From JAEUMY01 sp031394355 (GTDB lineage: Bacteria > Pseudomonadota > Gammaproteobacteria > Burkholderiales > Usitatibacteraceae): DNA of 55,244 bases. Below, one piece after another: positions 28,901 through 39,400 of the stretch. A model generated the notes under the pieces. It had not been told where the DNA came from. It saw only the letters and a list, made by a program, of their open reading frames with translations, and did not search any database. Every line of letters begins with the position of its first letter. The first letter of the stretch is position 1. The position numbers and the translations under genes were made by a program. The stretch lies in NCBI GenBank assembly GCA_031394355.1, contig JANNSU010000085.1, positions 1 to 55,244 of the forward strand, read 5' to 3'.

Positions 28901-29902
28901 GGTCCCTACGGGCTCAACTCATCTCAGCGCCAGAACTCAACCGTTTTCGGTGTGGATACCGAGTACATGAAAGACGGCAAGGTATTCAGCGAGTACCGTA
29001 TCCGCGATGCGATCAGTGGCGGCGATGCCGAGGCGGCATTCGGATTGCGCAATTTGTGGACGCTGGGTGAGGGCTTGAAGCTCGGCACCGGGTTTGAACG
29101 CATTCAGGCGCTATCTGGCAAGGGCGATGCTGAATCAACTGCCATTACGCTGGGTCTGGAATACACCCGCAACCCGCTTTGGAAAGGCACGGCGCGTCTT
29201 GAACTTCGGGATGGTGCCACGTCCGACTCGATCCTCTCGACGTTGGGCATCGCGTCAAAGCTGAATCGTGACTGGACTTTCCTTGGGCGGAACACTTTCT
29301 CGCTCACCCGCAACCAGGGCACCTCCGCTGGCGAAATCCTGCAGGATCGATTCCAGGCAGGTGTCGCCTATCGGCAGACTGATTCCAACGAATGGAGCGG
29401 TCTGGCGCGCGTGGAACTCAAGGTCGAGAAGGACACTACCCAGCCCGGGATGGAGCTGAAGCGCAGCGTGGAGATTCTTTCCTTGCATGCCAATTATCAG
29501 CCTCGCCGTCCATTCACCTTGTCTGGTCGCTACGCCGCCAAGATCGCATCGGAAAAATCCAACGGTCTGGTGAGCAAGTCAAACGCACAACTCGTTGCCG
29601 GGCGCGCAACCTGGGAATTTGCGCCGCGCTTCGATTTCTCCATCAATGCATCCACGTTGTTGGGGCAGGGCGCGCAGAAACGCCAGCACGGTCTCGGCTT
29701 CGAGCTGGGTTACATGGTCTCGGATAACCTCTGGTTGTCGGGTGGCTACAACGTATTCGGATTCCGTGATGACGATCTGGTATCCGGTGATCACACCACC
29801 AAAGGCGCCTTTGTTCGCCTCCGCTACAAGTTTGACGAGGAGCTCTTCGACCGATCTGGCCAGTCCAAAGATGCGCCGTCCCAACCGAGTCGCAAGCCAT
29901 GA
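22994..29902 (+). CDS. DUF11/SdrD-B protein with C-terminal outer-membrane beta-barrel-like half (2,302 residues)
   Basis: A large envelope protein. I start it at ATG 22994 because the next ~45 residues form a long-headed signal peptide (LVYVWLVFLALLLFSAAALAG). The N-terminal half has several DUF11 repeats with DANGDGIPD-type turns. A SdrD-B-like domain follows (GKIYADCNANGTQDAGEVGVPGV, encoded near 26065-26140), then an Ala/Thr linker and an Ig-like segment (GLKDGDRLPY...GGTATFDL). The last ~850 residues alternate polar and hydrophobic strands with Tyr/Trp/Phe girdles, from ARAAFFLKGKVKGEYLLTMAYDSDKD to a final strand GAFVRLRYKFDEELF, which looks like a large outer-membrane barrel. It could anchor or export the neighbouring repeat proteins. 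The next gene overlaps it by ATGA. Confidence 0.82.
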   Translation: MRTEYGTAINANGDFSEKLAAKLVYVWLVFLALLLFSAAALAGPPAGTVIPNTANGTAVLLGNPIILPTSNTVQVTVQGSATGATLTLNQTVNSFPGTTLTFPHTLTNGTTADTYALSTLDLPGGFNFTSLTILPDANGDGIPDSLVPIATSGALAVGQVFRFVVVAVVPAGAAIGSSDQFRISANAPSLGGTPLVNIDTVNVQAPPAPADPCALLISKTISQISGPSPAGPLVVRIAYNNPSCADGTKTSVNLRDALTTGFEYVAGSGKWGYVSTPLEIALTDVAGDQQTGSQGVISYEAGSGLVNATISSIAPGQGGYVSFQVNIAAGLPVATSLDNTATASGSALNGPFVIRSNRVSYVVTGRLGVRLVGQTLGPVTPGEVVLFKNVVTNIGDIPDTYNVTLGTSNYPAGTTFQLFKADGVTPLADSNGDGIPDTGVLVPGASIDVIVRVRLPATAVGGPFSIQKTARSIAASSVFSTDLDRVTALAKSCRIIMDPDHTGKVGVGRLITYPHVITNMGNCDETVTFPGVFKTDSRTTWSSEVYLDEGMNNKSSTAAKVAGLVDGNDVLVTETTNFILRPGQSQRILVRVRASMNAAPTDQNITIVLAVSTSNTDLKITDITSIDSDGIGAIDNDIRNYTDIRRLVPTVWAFVGTPLYLRANATSCNQLPAVVESRTVVITGPNGEQETVTAIETGPNTSIFEVVPFPTRRPPVSAENGFLEGLPGDTFDVSLLGCGRRIATTVTLIDPAGIVFDSNSNEPISGAVVRLVLATGGSCTNTAAVVQTMNSATGQLAASANPVTTGADGRFQFPVISQGQYCVIVTPPNGYSFASAVPFTALPAGRNILAVGPTSGPSYGGTFSISSATGSVAMDIPVDPSAVTGLFVQKSVQREVVELGDSLDYTVKVRNQAGVALNRADVQVVDALPPGFSFVKGTARLGGQPIADPVGQVGPLLTFNAGRLAGSQEVTLTYRVRVGPGALQGDGINRVFATYTVAGVETQSNVATARVRVQGGVFSEKAYLIGKIYADCNANGTQDAGEVGVPGVRFFLEDGTSVISDSEGKYSLYGLTAKTRVFKADPSTLPAGAKLSLMGNRSAGKSGTRFLDLKNGELHRADFAIEGCANGIDAEVSARRKVARDTNIEIEGRLQQKLETDTRASQISDPRALPASGTLGNTQGGNTSSIAPLDTAAQKPATATAQTALPTATIMELAAARQSTLGPRTVKVLAIPLEVLIQDADNTLAFIGLKDGDRLPYAQTTIQVKGVEGTRFALSINGVDLTADRVGKRTSVPEKKLQAWEFVGVDLKAGANQLKLTQFDSFGNERGVLAISVVAPDKLGKLLVDLPKGGAVADGRTPAKIVVRLTDDKGVPVTVRTPISLETTSGVWKVEDLDPREQGTQTFIEGGTATFDLLPPAQPGNANIRVSSGIIETEIKLDFMPDLRDLIAAGVIEGVLNLRKLSANAMQPTRSQDGFEQELTHFSRSSNDGKRDTSARAAFFLKGKVKGEYLLTMAYDSDKDGRERLFRDIQPDEFYPVYGDASSRGFDAQSTQRFYVRVDKQKSWLLYGDFTTNSDGNSRRLANYNRSLTGAKAHYEEGKVSANVFASRDSTRQDIEEIRANGTSGPYTLSSNKGLINSEKVEVLTRDRNQPSLVLKAVAQSRFSDYEIEPFTGRILFRAPVASLDADLNPISIRVTYEVDQGGAEFWVAGGDVNVKVTDRIEVGATFVKDRNPVEPFEMRGINATVKLAERTLLTGEFAQTEKPLGNLNAGGITAGSTAAGNGPQKGNAQRVELKHRTDKLDVEVYAGRSDAGFDNAAASISRGREEAGVKANIRIDAKTTVKVEALHTGDRTTNASRQGIQASVERSLENGLRVEAAVRHAKETTTAALPTFPNDLNAGSTGTTPNEVTSIRGRVTGPMPGLKDATVYGELEVDVKDSDRKVAAVGGEYLLPNKGRVYARHEFISSLTGPYGLNSSQRQNSTVFGVDTEYMKDGKVFSEYRIRDAISGGDAEAAFGLRNLWTLGEGLKLGTGFERIQALSGKGDAESTAITLGLEYTRNPLWKGTARLELRDGATSDSILSTLGIASKLNRDWTFLGRNTFSLTRNQGTSAGEILQDRFQAGVAYRQTDSNEWSGLARVELKVEKDTTQPGMELKRSVEILSLHANYQPRRPFTLSGRYAAKIASEKSNGLVSKSNAQLVAGRATWEFAPRFDFSINASTLLGQGAQKRQHGLGFELGYMVSDNLWLSGGYNVFGFRDDDLVSGDHTTKGAFVRLRYKFDEELFDRSGQSKDAPSQPSRKP
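27257..27268. repeat. GCGAATATTCGC palindrome, perfect
   Basis: In the DUF11/barrel gene, read as ANIR. Confidence 0.85.
28487..28498. repeat. GCGAATATTCGC palindrome, perfect
   Basis: In the barrel half of the DUF11/barrel gene, read as ANIR. Confidence 0.85.
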
Positions 29903-30468
29903 TCCGCCTCGCGACCCTTCTGGTGCTGCTCGCAGCCTCTGCATTGGCCCACTCGCAAAGTCTCGGCCGCAGCGGCACCCATCAGGGGCCGCGTAGCGAA
30001 GAATCCGTACCCCAGGCTTTGCCCAGTCTGCTCCTGACCGCTGGCGACAAGCTGGTGGAGGCAGATGGCCTGCTCTCCTGGAAAGTGCTGACGCGTATCA
30101 GTATCGTGAAACACGAGAACACCGACGGGCGGTTCGGTACCGGTGTCGCCCACTTCGCAGAACCGGTCGTCGCACCAGAAGTGAAGGCTCTTGTGGGCAA
30201 GCGGGTGAAGGTGAAGGGATATGCATTACCGCGCTCAGGGGACAACAACGCCGGCAGGGTCCTGATTTCGGCACTGCCAGCGATAGATGAGGACGGCTGC
30301 ACGGCAGGCGGCGCAGAGACCTTTGTCGATGTGCTGCTGGGCAACAGTCTCCCGCCCAAGGTCAATACGATGATGGTCGTGGAGGGAACGCTCACGCTCT
30401 TCGACATGCAAAGCTGGGGCGGGTACATTTACAAGCTGGCTGAGCCGCGTGTGATCAGCGGCACATGA
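29899..30468 (+). CDS. DUF3299-like exported protein
   Basis: A 189-residue protein with a Sec signal peptide (MIRLATLLVLLAASALAHSQS). The middle matches the DUF3299 pattern: WKVLTRISI, then AEPVVAPEVKALVGKRVKVKGYALP, and later a PP-K-VNTMMVVEGTLTL strand. DUF3299 proteins are small periplasmic OB-like proteins of unclear role, often beside transport systems. It overlaps the barrel protein by four bases (ATGA) and the giant protein by four bases (ATGA), so translation is probably coupled across all three. Its tight placement suggests a chaperone or accessory role in surface assembly, which is inference. Confidence 0.75.
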   Translation: MIRLATLLVLLAASALAHSQSLGRSGTHQGPRSEESVPQALPSLLLTAGDKLVEADGLLSWKVLTRISIVKHENTDGRFGTGVAHFAEPVVAPEVKALVGKRVKVKGYALPRSGDNNAGRVLISALPAIDEDGCTAGGAETFVDVLLGNSLPPKVNTMMVVEGTLTLFDMQSWGGYIYKLAEPRVISGT

Positions 30469-33400
30469 AGACTTCACCGGGGAATCGGAAAACAATGAAG
30501 GCAGCAGGCAGAACATTTATCGGATTGTGGCGACAGGTTTCGCTGATTGCACTGTTGCTGTGCCAGTCCGGCCTGGCTCTGTCACAGACCTGTTCCACGG
30601 CTGATATCAACTTGTCGGGAGTGGTGAATACCTATTTTGTGGGCACTGGCACGTTGGCTGCTGGTTCCACATCGGTCACACCAGGTGCCGTTCGCAGCGG
30701 CATCGACAGCATCACCGGTCTGGCAGCGACCACTACAGCATTCGCGGTCAATGACATGATGCTGATCATCCAGATGCAGGATGCAGACATCAACACCGCC
30801 AATACCGATTCGTATGGTGACGGCGTTGCGGGCAGCGGAAGCCGCGGATATACGAATATTCGCAATACGGGCCTCTTTCACTTCGCTCGTGTCACCAGCA
30901 TTGGAGGCAGCATCGGATTTTCGCCCGCCACCCCAGCCGAATTCCGGTCTGCTGCTGCCGTATCCGGCACCAGCGGGCAGCGCAGTTACCAGATCATCAG
31001 GGTTCCCTTTTCGCGCAACGTGACGGTAACCGGCACGGTGCGGCCCATGTCGTGGAACGGCAGCACGGGTGGCGTCGTCGCCATCGAGGCAGGACAAAAC
31101 CTTGCCATGAATGCAGGTGTTGACGCCGCCGGTCTCGGGTTTCGTGGTGGCGGTGGCCATGCCTCAAACGGCCAGCCCAACGGGAACCCCGGCGCCGACG
31201 GCGGAGCCGCCATACCAGCAGCCAGCTATGCAGGGGCGCTTCCTGCTGGCGGTCGCGCCGCGAAAGGAGAAGGCATTGCTGGTACGCCGCGTTTGGTGGA
31301 CAGACGTGAGTCTTCGGCGCTGACATTCGGCTACACCACCACTGACAACACCAATCAGGGTTATCCGTTCAATGGCGCGTTCGGTGACTTCGGCCGCGGC
31401 GCACCCGGCAACGCAGGGGGCGGTGGCAACCGCCATGACTCGGGCGGTGGCGGTGGTGGCAACGGTGGGCCTGGTGGGGGTGGGGGTGGTGCTTACACAA
31501 CGGGCGATGACTTTGGCGGGTTCGGCGGCTCGGCGATTACCGGTTTTACCGGTGACCGCGTGTTTTTGGGTGGTGGCGGCGGCTCGGGGCAGGGCTTCCA
31601 CAATCCGCCCGGTGCGGGGAGTATTCCCATCCTGTCCGGTGGCGGTCGTGGCGGCGGCATCGTCATGTTGCGCGGGGATGTCATCTCCGGCGCGGCGACA
31701 CTCAATCTGGTCGGGCAATCAGGCTTCGGCATGCCCACCAATCTCGGCGGTTGCAACGCGCCACTCGACCTTGTCAACCTGCGTGGCTTGGGTGGCGAGG
31801 GTGCGGGTGCAGGGGGCTCGGCGTTTTTGATCGCCACCAGTTCTGGACTGGGTTCACTGGCGGTCAACGCCAACGGCGGCGATGGCGGCAATGCCGGCCA
31901 TTGCGACGGGACCAACGTGGCCGGGCCGGGCGGTGGTGGTGGCGGTGGGCGAGTAGTGTTCTTTTCCGCGTCGACAGCGCCCGCGAGCAATGTTAACGGG
32001 GGAGTAGCGGGCGTTATCGCCTTCACGGACTTTGCGCCTGGCGCTCTCTCTGGAGCCGGATTGCCAGGAGGTGGCGTGGGCGGCACGGGAACAACCCTTG
32101 CCTCTGCACCCGCATCGCCGTGCGCTGCGCCGGATCTGATTGTGGCAAAGACGATTGCGACCAATGTCACCCCGGGCCAGACAGGCGCTACGTACAGTAT
32201 CTTGGTCACCAACAACGGCAGCGGGCCGAAGACTACTGGTTCCACCGCAAGTGTCACGGATACATTGCCTGCAGGGTTCACCGCGACGGCCATTGCTGGT
32301 ACCGGCTGGACCTGCGTGCTGGGCACGCTGACCTGCACGCGCACAGACGCGCTCGCCGCCGGGTCGTCTTATCCGGCCATCACGCTGACCTTCAATGCGG
32401 CGAACAGTGTGCCGGGCAATTCGGCCGGAACGCTGACCAATACCGCCAACGTCACGTTGACCGGCCAGACAGAAAGCGATACCGGCAACAACGCTGGTGC
32501 GCGCGTCACGCCTATCACGTCTATCTACAAGTCCGTGCGGGTGACGGCCGACCCCGACACCTCGGGGCTGGCCAATCCGACCGTTGGCGACACGCTGACC
32601 TGGAGCATCTTTGTCAGCAATCCGACTGGGGCACTGGCAGTCACCAACTTCCAGGTCACGGATGTGCTGCCTGCCGGTGTAACCATCACGGTCGCTGGCG
32701 CACAAACCATTGCCCAGACTGCCGGTGTTTGCGGTGCACTGCCGACACTCAACGTCGCCTATAACGGGGCTGGCAACAACACGTTGCTGGCTGCAGGCCA
32801 GACGCTCCCTGCGAATTGCACAGTCCGATTCGACGTTCCGACCCTTGTTTCATCTACGGGTGCCAAAACCAATCAACCCACCTTGTCTGGCACGTCGCTT
32901 GCCACAGCGAGTTCGGATGCGATTGACTTGACGACAGCGGGGGCCACGCTGCCCACAGGCGTGGCTGCGCTGGCAAACAGCTTGGTGCAGGTGCAGGTTG
33001 CGGGCACGCGTGACCCGACCATCGTGACGCCATCCTATCCGGCGCCCACGCTTGCAAAGTCATTCAATCCTGCGGGTATCACGCCGGGAAACACCAGTGT
33101 ACTCACGGTTACCATCACCAATACCGGCGCGGTAGCTCTGACGTCCGCCGCCTTCACGGACACCTACCCCGCAGGTCTGGTCAATTCCACCAGCCCCAAT
33201 GGGACGAGTTCCTGCGGTGGTACGGTCACTGCAGTAGCTGGCAGCGGCAGCCTGGCGCTGTCCGGCGGTACGGTTCCCGCATCTGGTGTCTGCACCATCA
33301 CGGTGAACGTCACCATCACGGGTGATGGCACTTACGTAAACACCATACCCATCGGTGCGTTGACGACTGCTGTAGGCGTATCCAACACTGCCGCTGCAAC

Positions 33401-36400
33401 GGCAACGCTGTTCACCAATCCGACAGTGACCAAGGCATTCAGCCCGACAGCGGTCGCGCCGAACGCCGACAGCACACTGTCGCTTGTCTTGACAAATCCG
33501 AACACGGCAGCGCTCACCATCAGCAACCCGGGGTTGACAGATCCGCTTCCTGCCAATCTGGTAGCAACCGGTGGCACGGTGACCTACAGCGGCGCAGGAT
33601 GCACGGGCTTTGCGCCGGCTGCCATCGCGGCGAACGCTACCAGCTATGTGTTGACGGGCGGCAACATTCCCGCCAATTCAAGTTGCACGATCAGCTTTGC
33701 GGTGCGCAGTGCCATTGCGGGCACCTACAACAACACCACCACCGGGCTTACCACGGTCACCACCGGGACGGCCGGCCCCGTGTCCAATACCGCCAGCCTG
33801 AGCGTCGGCCTGATCAGCATCACCAAATTCTTCGGGCCGAACCAGATTCAGTCGGGCGGCACATCCACCATCACCTACACACTGACCAACCCGACGGGAA
33901 CACTGCAGACTGCGGGCACCTTCCTCGACACCATGGTGAACATGAGCATCGCCGCACCTGGTGGCGCGTCGGGCGGGACTTGTGTGGGAGCGGCGGGCAA
34001 CAGCTTTGTCACGGCTTCGACCAGCCTGAATTTCACGGGTTTGCAGATTCCTGCGAACGGCAGCTGCACGGTGACGGTGCTCATCACGTCATCCACCATC
34101 GGCACACTTCCCAACGCAGCCAATGGCGTTACAACAGCCTTGCTGGCCCAGGGACCAGGCTCCAATACTGACAACCTGATCGTCATTGGCAAGCCGACCA
34201 TCACCAAGGCATTTGCCCCGGCAGGCATTGTGCCCAGTGGTATCAGTACCATGACGCTCACGCTCACCAATCCGAACACGATTGCACTGACGGGAGCCAA
34301 CTTCACTGACACATATGTCGCGAATCTGGTGAACCGCACGCCCCTCACGGTCGGCGGCACATGTACGGGTGTCACCACAACGGCGACGGCAGGCGGCAGC
34401 ACCTTCAATGTCACGGCAGCAACCTTGCCTGCAAGCGCTAGCTGCACCATCACGGTTCAGGTGACCTCGGCAGTGGCGGGTGTCTACAACAACTCGACCT
34501 CGGGTGTTGCCAGCACGCAAAGCGGCACGGCGGGACCCGCTTCGAATGTCGCGACACTGACGGTCTCGACACCAGCAACCATCGCCAAGGCTTTTGGCAC
34601 CAGTCCGATTGCGCAGGGCGGCACCAGTGTCATCACGTTCACGCTGACCAACCCCAATGCGTCGGTGATGAACAATCTGAACTTCACCGATGCGCTGGTC
34701 AACATGACCGTATCCAGCGCGACCATCGGCGGTACCTGTGCAGCCGTCACGAATTCACCGGCATTGGTGGTGGGCGCGACCGCGCTGAACCTGTCAGTGC
34801 CCACGCTTGCTGCCAGTTCAAACTGCACGATAACTGTCACTGTAACTTCAAGCGTGTCGGGTACGCACCCGAACACCACGAGCGGCGTGACATCGACCCA
34901 GACGCCCGTCGCCGGCCCAGCTTCCAATACAGCCAACCTCGTCGTGCTCTCTGCGCCGACATTGACCAAGGCATTTGCGCCTACTCAGATCCAGACGGGT
35001 GGAACATCGACGATCACATTCACCCTCACCAACCCGAATGCATCGACGGCGCTGACCAACCTCACGTTCAACGATCCGCTGTTCAACATGACGGTGTCGA
35101 ACGCAACCGCAGGCGGTACTTGTGCAGGGGAAACATTCAGCCCGGTCCTGAGTATCGGCGGCACGCAAATCAATCCGACGGTGCCTTCGCTTGCAGGCGG
35201 TGCCAACTGCACGATTACCGTTCAGGTCACCAGCGGTTCCATCAGCATTGCTACCGGACACGCCAACAACACCAGCACGGTAACGAGTGTTCAGACACCC
35301 AGTGGCAGTCCGGGCGCCTCGGCTTCCTTGGTTGTGCTCGCCCCCCCGGTGGTCACGAAGAGCTTCCTGCCGAACTACATCGGCACCGGACTCACTTCGA
35401 CGCTGCAGATCACCGTGACAAACCCCAACCCTGTCGCCTTGACTGGCGTGAGCTTCTTTGACGGGTTCCCGACCACACCGGCAAACATGACGGTGGCAAC
35501 GCCGCTGACCACCAGCAATTCTTGCGGCGGCACGCTGGACGAGAATGACGCAGCCGATGGCGACAACACGCTGGAGGTCAATGACCGCAGCATCCGATTG
35601 ACCGGCGGCAGCCTGTCGGCGGGTGGCAGTTGCACGGTCAGCATCAACGTTACCGCCGGTACCGCCGGGGACTACACCAACAACATCACGCTGGTTTCCA
35701 GCACCCAGACGCCTACCTCGGTCGCCGGAGGCACTGACTTCCTCACTGTGGGTCAGACGCAGATCCAGAAGCAGTTCTGTTCCAATCTGCCTGCAGCGCT
35801 TCCTGCGGGATCGACCTGCACTCCCGTGACTGACCGTGCTGTGAACACGCCGTTCTTCATGTGGATCACGATATTCAATCCCGGGATTGGCAATAATCAG
35901 AACAATCTCTTTTTCAACGACCCGTTGCCAGCCGGCCTGCAGACGGTGGCCGGGGACATCTTCATCTCCCGTCTCGCGGGACAATGCGATGAATCGCCAA
36001 ACCCGATTCCCAATGAGGCGGGCGGGGCCACCACATTCAATTTTGATGGCGCCCGTCACCTTGATGATCTCGACGACTTTGGTGTTTGCATCATCTCTGT
36101 ATCGGTACAAGGCACGACAGCTGGCCTGAAGACCAATACCGTCACCGGCACCAATGCAGGTGGCGGCAACGGCAGTCTGAACGGGAGCACGGATTCCGCC
36201 ATCGTCCGCATCTGGTCGCCGCCTACGGTGGCAAAGTCGTTCACGCCGGCTTCTATCGGTGTGGGTGGCGTCAGCACGTTGCGCGTCACGCTAAGCAACC
36301 CGGTCGCCAATCCCGGTCTGATGGCAGGTGTTGCCGTGACCGACGTGTTCCCGGTAGCGCCAGGCGCGATGACCCTGGCGACGCTCACGGCAACAAACAC

Positions 36401-39400
36401 CTGCGGCGGATCCCTGACCGACAGCGGCAGCGGTGCGCTGAATATTGGTGATGTGGGTGTGCGCCTGTCGGGCGGCACCATTCCGGCTGCGGGCAGTTGC
36501 TACTTTGAGGTTGAAGTGACTGCGCCCGCTGCGGGCGCCTACAACAACGACATACCGATCGGTGCAGTGACCTCCACGGTTGCGGGCAGCAACACCGTCG
36601 CCACCAATGCCGTCCTTACCGTAACGGGGCCGACATTGACCAAGGCTTTCAGCCCCACGCCCATTCAGCGTGGCACCGTATCGAGATTGACTTTCACCGT
36701 CACCAACGCTGCTGGAAATCCGGCGCAACCCGCTATCGCCTTCACAGATAGTTTTGTTGCCAATCTCCTGATCGCAAGCCCGCCCAATGCATCGACTACC
36801 TGTACCGGCGGTTCGGTGTCGGCGGTCGCGGGTAGCGGTACCGTCACACTCTCCGGTGCCAGCATGACCGTTGGTACGGCGACTTGCCAGGTTGGCGTGG
36901 ATGTGACCAGCAATGTCACAGGCAGCTATCTCAACAATTCAACGAACATTTCCGGTGCCTCAGCCGGACTGAACATAGCCGGGGTCAATGCCACGCTGGT
37001 AGTCCAGAACAATGCGACGCTGACCAAGGCATTCAACCCGGTGTCGATTGGCGCCAACGGGACATCTGTCCTCACCTTCACCATCACCAACGGCGCGGGA
37101 GCGTCAGGTTATGCCGGACAGGGCTTCACGGATACCTTGCCAGCCGGCGTGGTCGTCTCGGGCACGCCAGGGGTTGTGAATACTTGCGGTGGAACTGTCA
37201 CGGCTGCGGCGGCCAGCGGTGTCATCGCGCTCAGCAATGGCTCCATCAGTGCAGCACCCGCGACGTGCACGATTTCTGTCAACGTGACGTCGGCGAGTCT
37301 CGGCAATTACGTCAACAATTCGACCAATGTGTCTGGCCTGACTGGTGGCCTCACCGCTACAGGCGTCAATGCCACATTGCAAGTCGTGGGTACTGCCTTG
37401 ACCAAGGCATTTACGCCGGTCGAGATAGGCCGAGGTGGTGTGTCAACGCTGACATTCACCATCGCCAATGGCCCCGGCAATCCGACCCAGACAGGACTTG
37501 GTTTCATCGAAAACCTGCCTGCCAACGTGTTTGTAGCCGGTGCGCCAGCGATTACCAACACGTGCGGCGGCACGGTCACTGCAGTAGCTGCCGCAGGCAC
37601 CATCACGCTCGCCGGGGGCACGATCACTTCACCCGCTGCGAGTTGCACCTTCTCGGTCAATGTCACGTCAGCATTTGTCGGCAGTTACTTCAACGGACCT
37701 TCGCGCATCGCGAGCCCGACGTCCACCATGGACGTATCGGGCGTGAGCGCGACCTTGAACGTCCTTGAGAATCCCGCCGTGTCCAAGGCGTTCTCGCCGA
37801 CGTCGATGCCGCTCAGTGGTACCAGCGCGCTCACGATCACGGTCACCAATGCAAATGCAGTGCCGATGACGGGGCTGCAAGTGACTGACGTGTTTCCGAT
37901 TGCGCCGGCGGCGATGACACTGGCCAACCTGACCACCAGCAATACCTGCGGTGGTTCGCTGACCGACAGCGGTGGCGGGGCGCTCAACATCGGCGATGTG
38001 GGCGTGCGCGTCACGGGTGGCAGTGTTGCGGCCAACTCGAGTTGCACCATCACGGTGAACGTCACTGCCGCAACGGCCGGGTCCTACACCAACACGATCC
38101 CGATTGGTGGCGTTCAGACCACCAATGCAGGGGTCAACAGTACGGCTGGCAGTGCAGTATTGAACGTGCTGGCACCACCGACCGTCACAAAGTCCTACGC
38201 GCCGAATCCTATTGTTGCGGGTGGAGCGACGGTCCTGACCATCACCATCACCAACCCGAACAGTTTTGCCGCCATGACAGGTGTCGCCTTCACCGACACC
38301 AACCCGGTGGGTGTACTCAATTCGGCCACCCCTGCAGGCAATAGTTCTTGCGGCGGCACGGTTACTGCTGCGGCCAGCGGCACCAGCGTCGCGCTGGGCG
38401 GGGTGGGAGGCACCATTCCTGCGAGTGGAAATTGCACAATCACTGTGAATCAAAGTGCAGCGACGGCCGGTGCTTACGCAAACACAATAGCCATCGGTGA
38501 TGTCACCACAACCAACGCAGGCTCGAACACGGCCGTCGCCAACGCGACATTGAACGCCTTCGCACCGCCGACGATCTCCAAAGCCTTCGGCGCGAACATC
38601 GGCCCTGGCGGTAGCACCACGCTGACTTTCACCCTCGGCAATCCGGCGGCCAATCCGGCTCCGATCACCGGGGTAGGATTCACGGACGTATTCCCTGTCG
38701 CACCTGCAGCCATGACGCTCGCCAGCGTCACGACATCATCTTCGTGTACCGGTGCAACCATACTTGATAGCGGCGGCGCTGCGCTCAATGTCGGTGACGT
38801 CGGCATTCAGGTTTCGGGTATCTCCATCAACGCCGGGGCTACCTGTACCGTTCAGGTCACCATCACTGCACCGACTGCAGGCAGCTACAACAATACGTCA
38901 GGTACCGTAAGTGCCACAGGCCCGCTGTCGCTGACGGGTGGAACCGCGGCCGCAACGTTGACGGTCGTACAGCCCGGAGTGGCCAAGACCTTCGGTGCGG
39001 CCAGCATTGCCGATGCGGGGAGCACCACCCTGGTCTTCACCCTGACCAACGGCACTGGCAACCCGGCACAAAGCGGCATCGTCCTGGGCGACACACTGCC
39101 GACTGGCTTGCTGTTCAACAGCGCAACACCTGCCGTGGCCTACAGCGCAGGCTGTTCAGGGCCATCCCCGGCGGCGTACAACACTGGCAGCCGGATCCTG
39201 TCGGGCCTCACCGGCATCGCCATGATCGATGGCACGACGATCTGTACCGTTACCTTGTCGGGGCTGACCAACGAAGCGGGCCAGACCGGCACCTGTCTGC
39301 AAGCTGCGTTCACTAACCTGGCCGCCAACGTCACGACCACGAATGCGACCAACACGTCCACCGACCAGTGCGTGTCGATCAACCGCATCAACCCCAACGT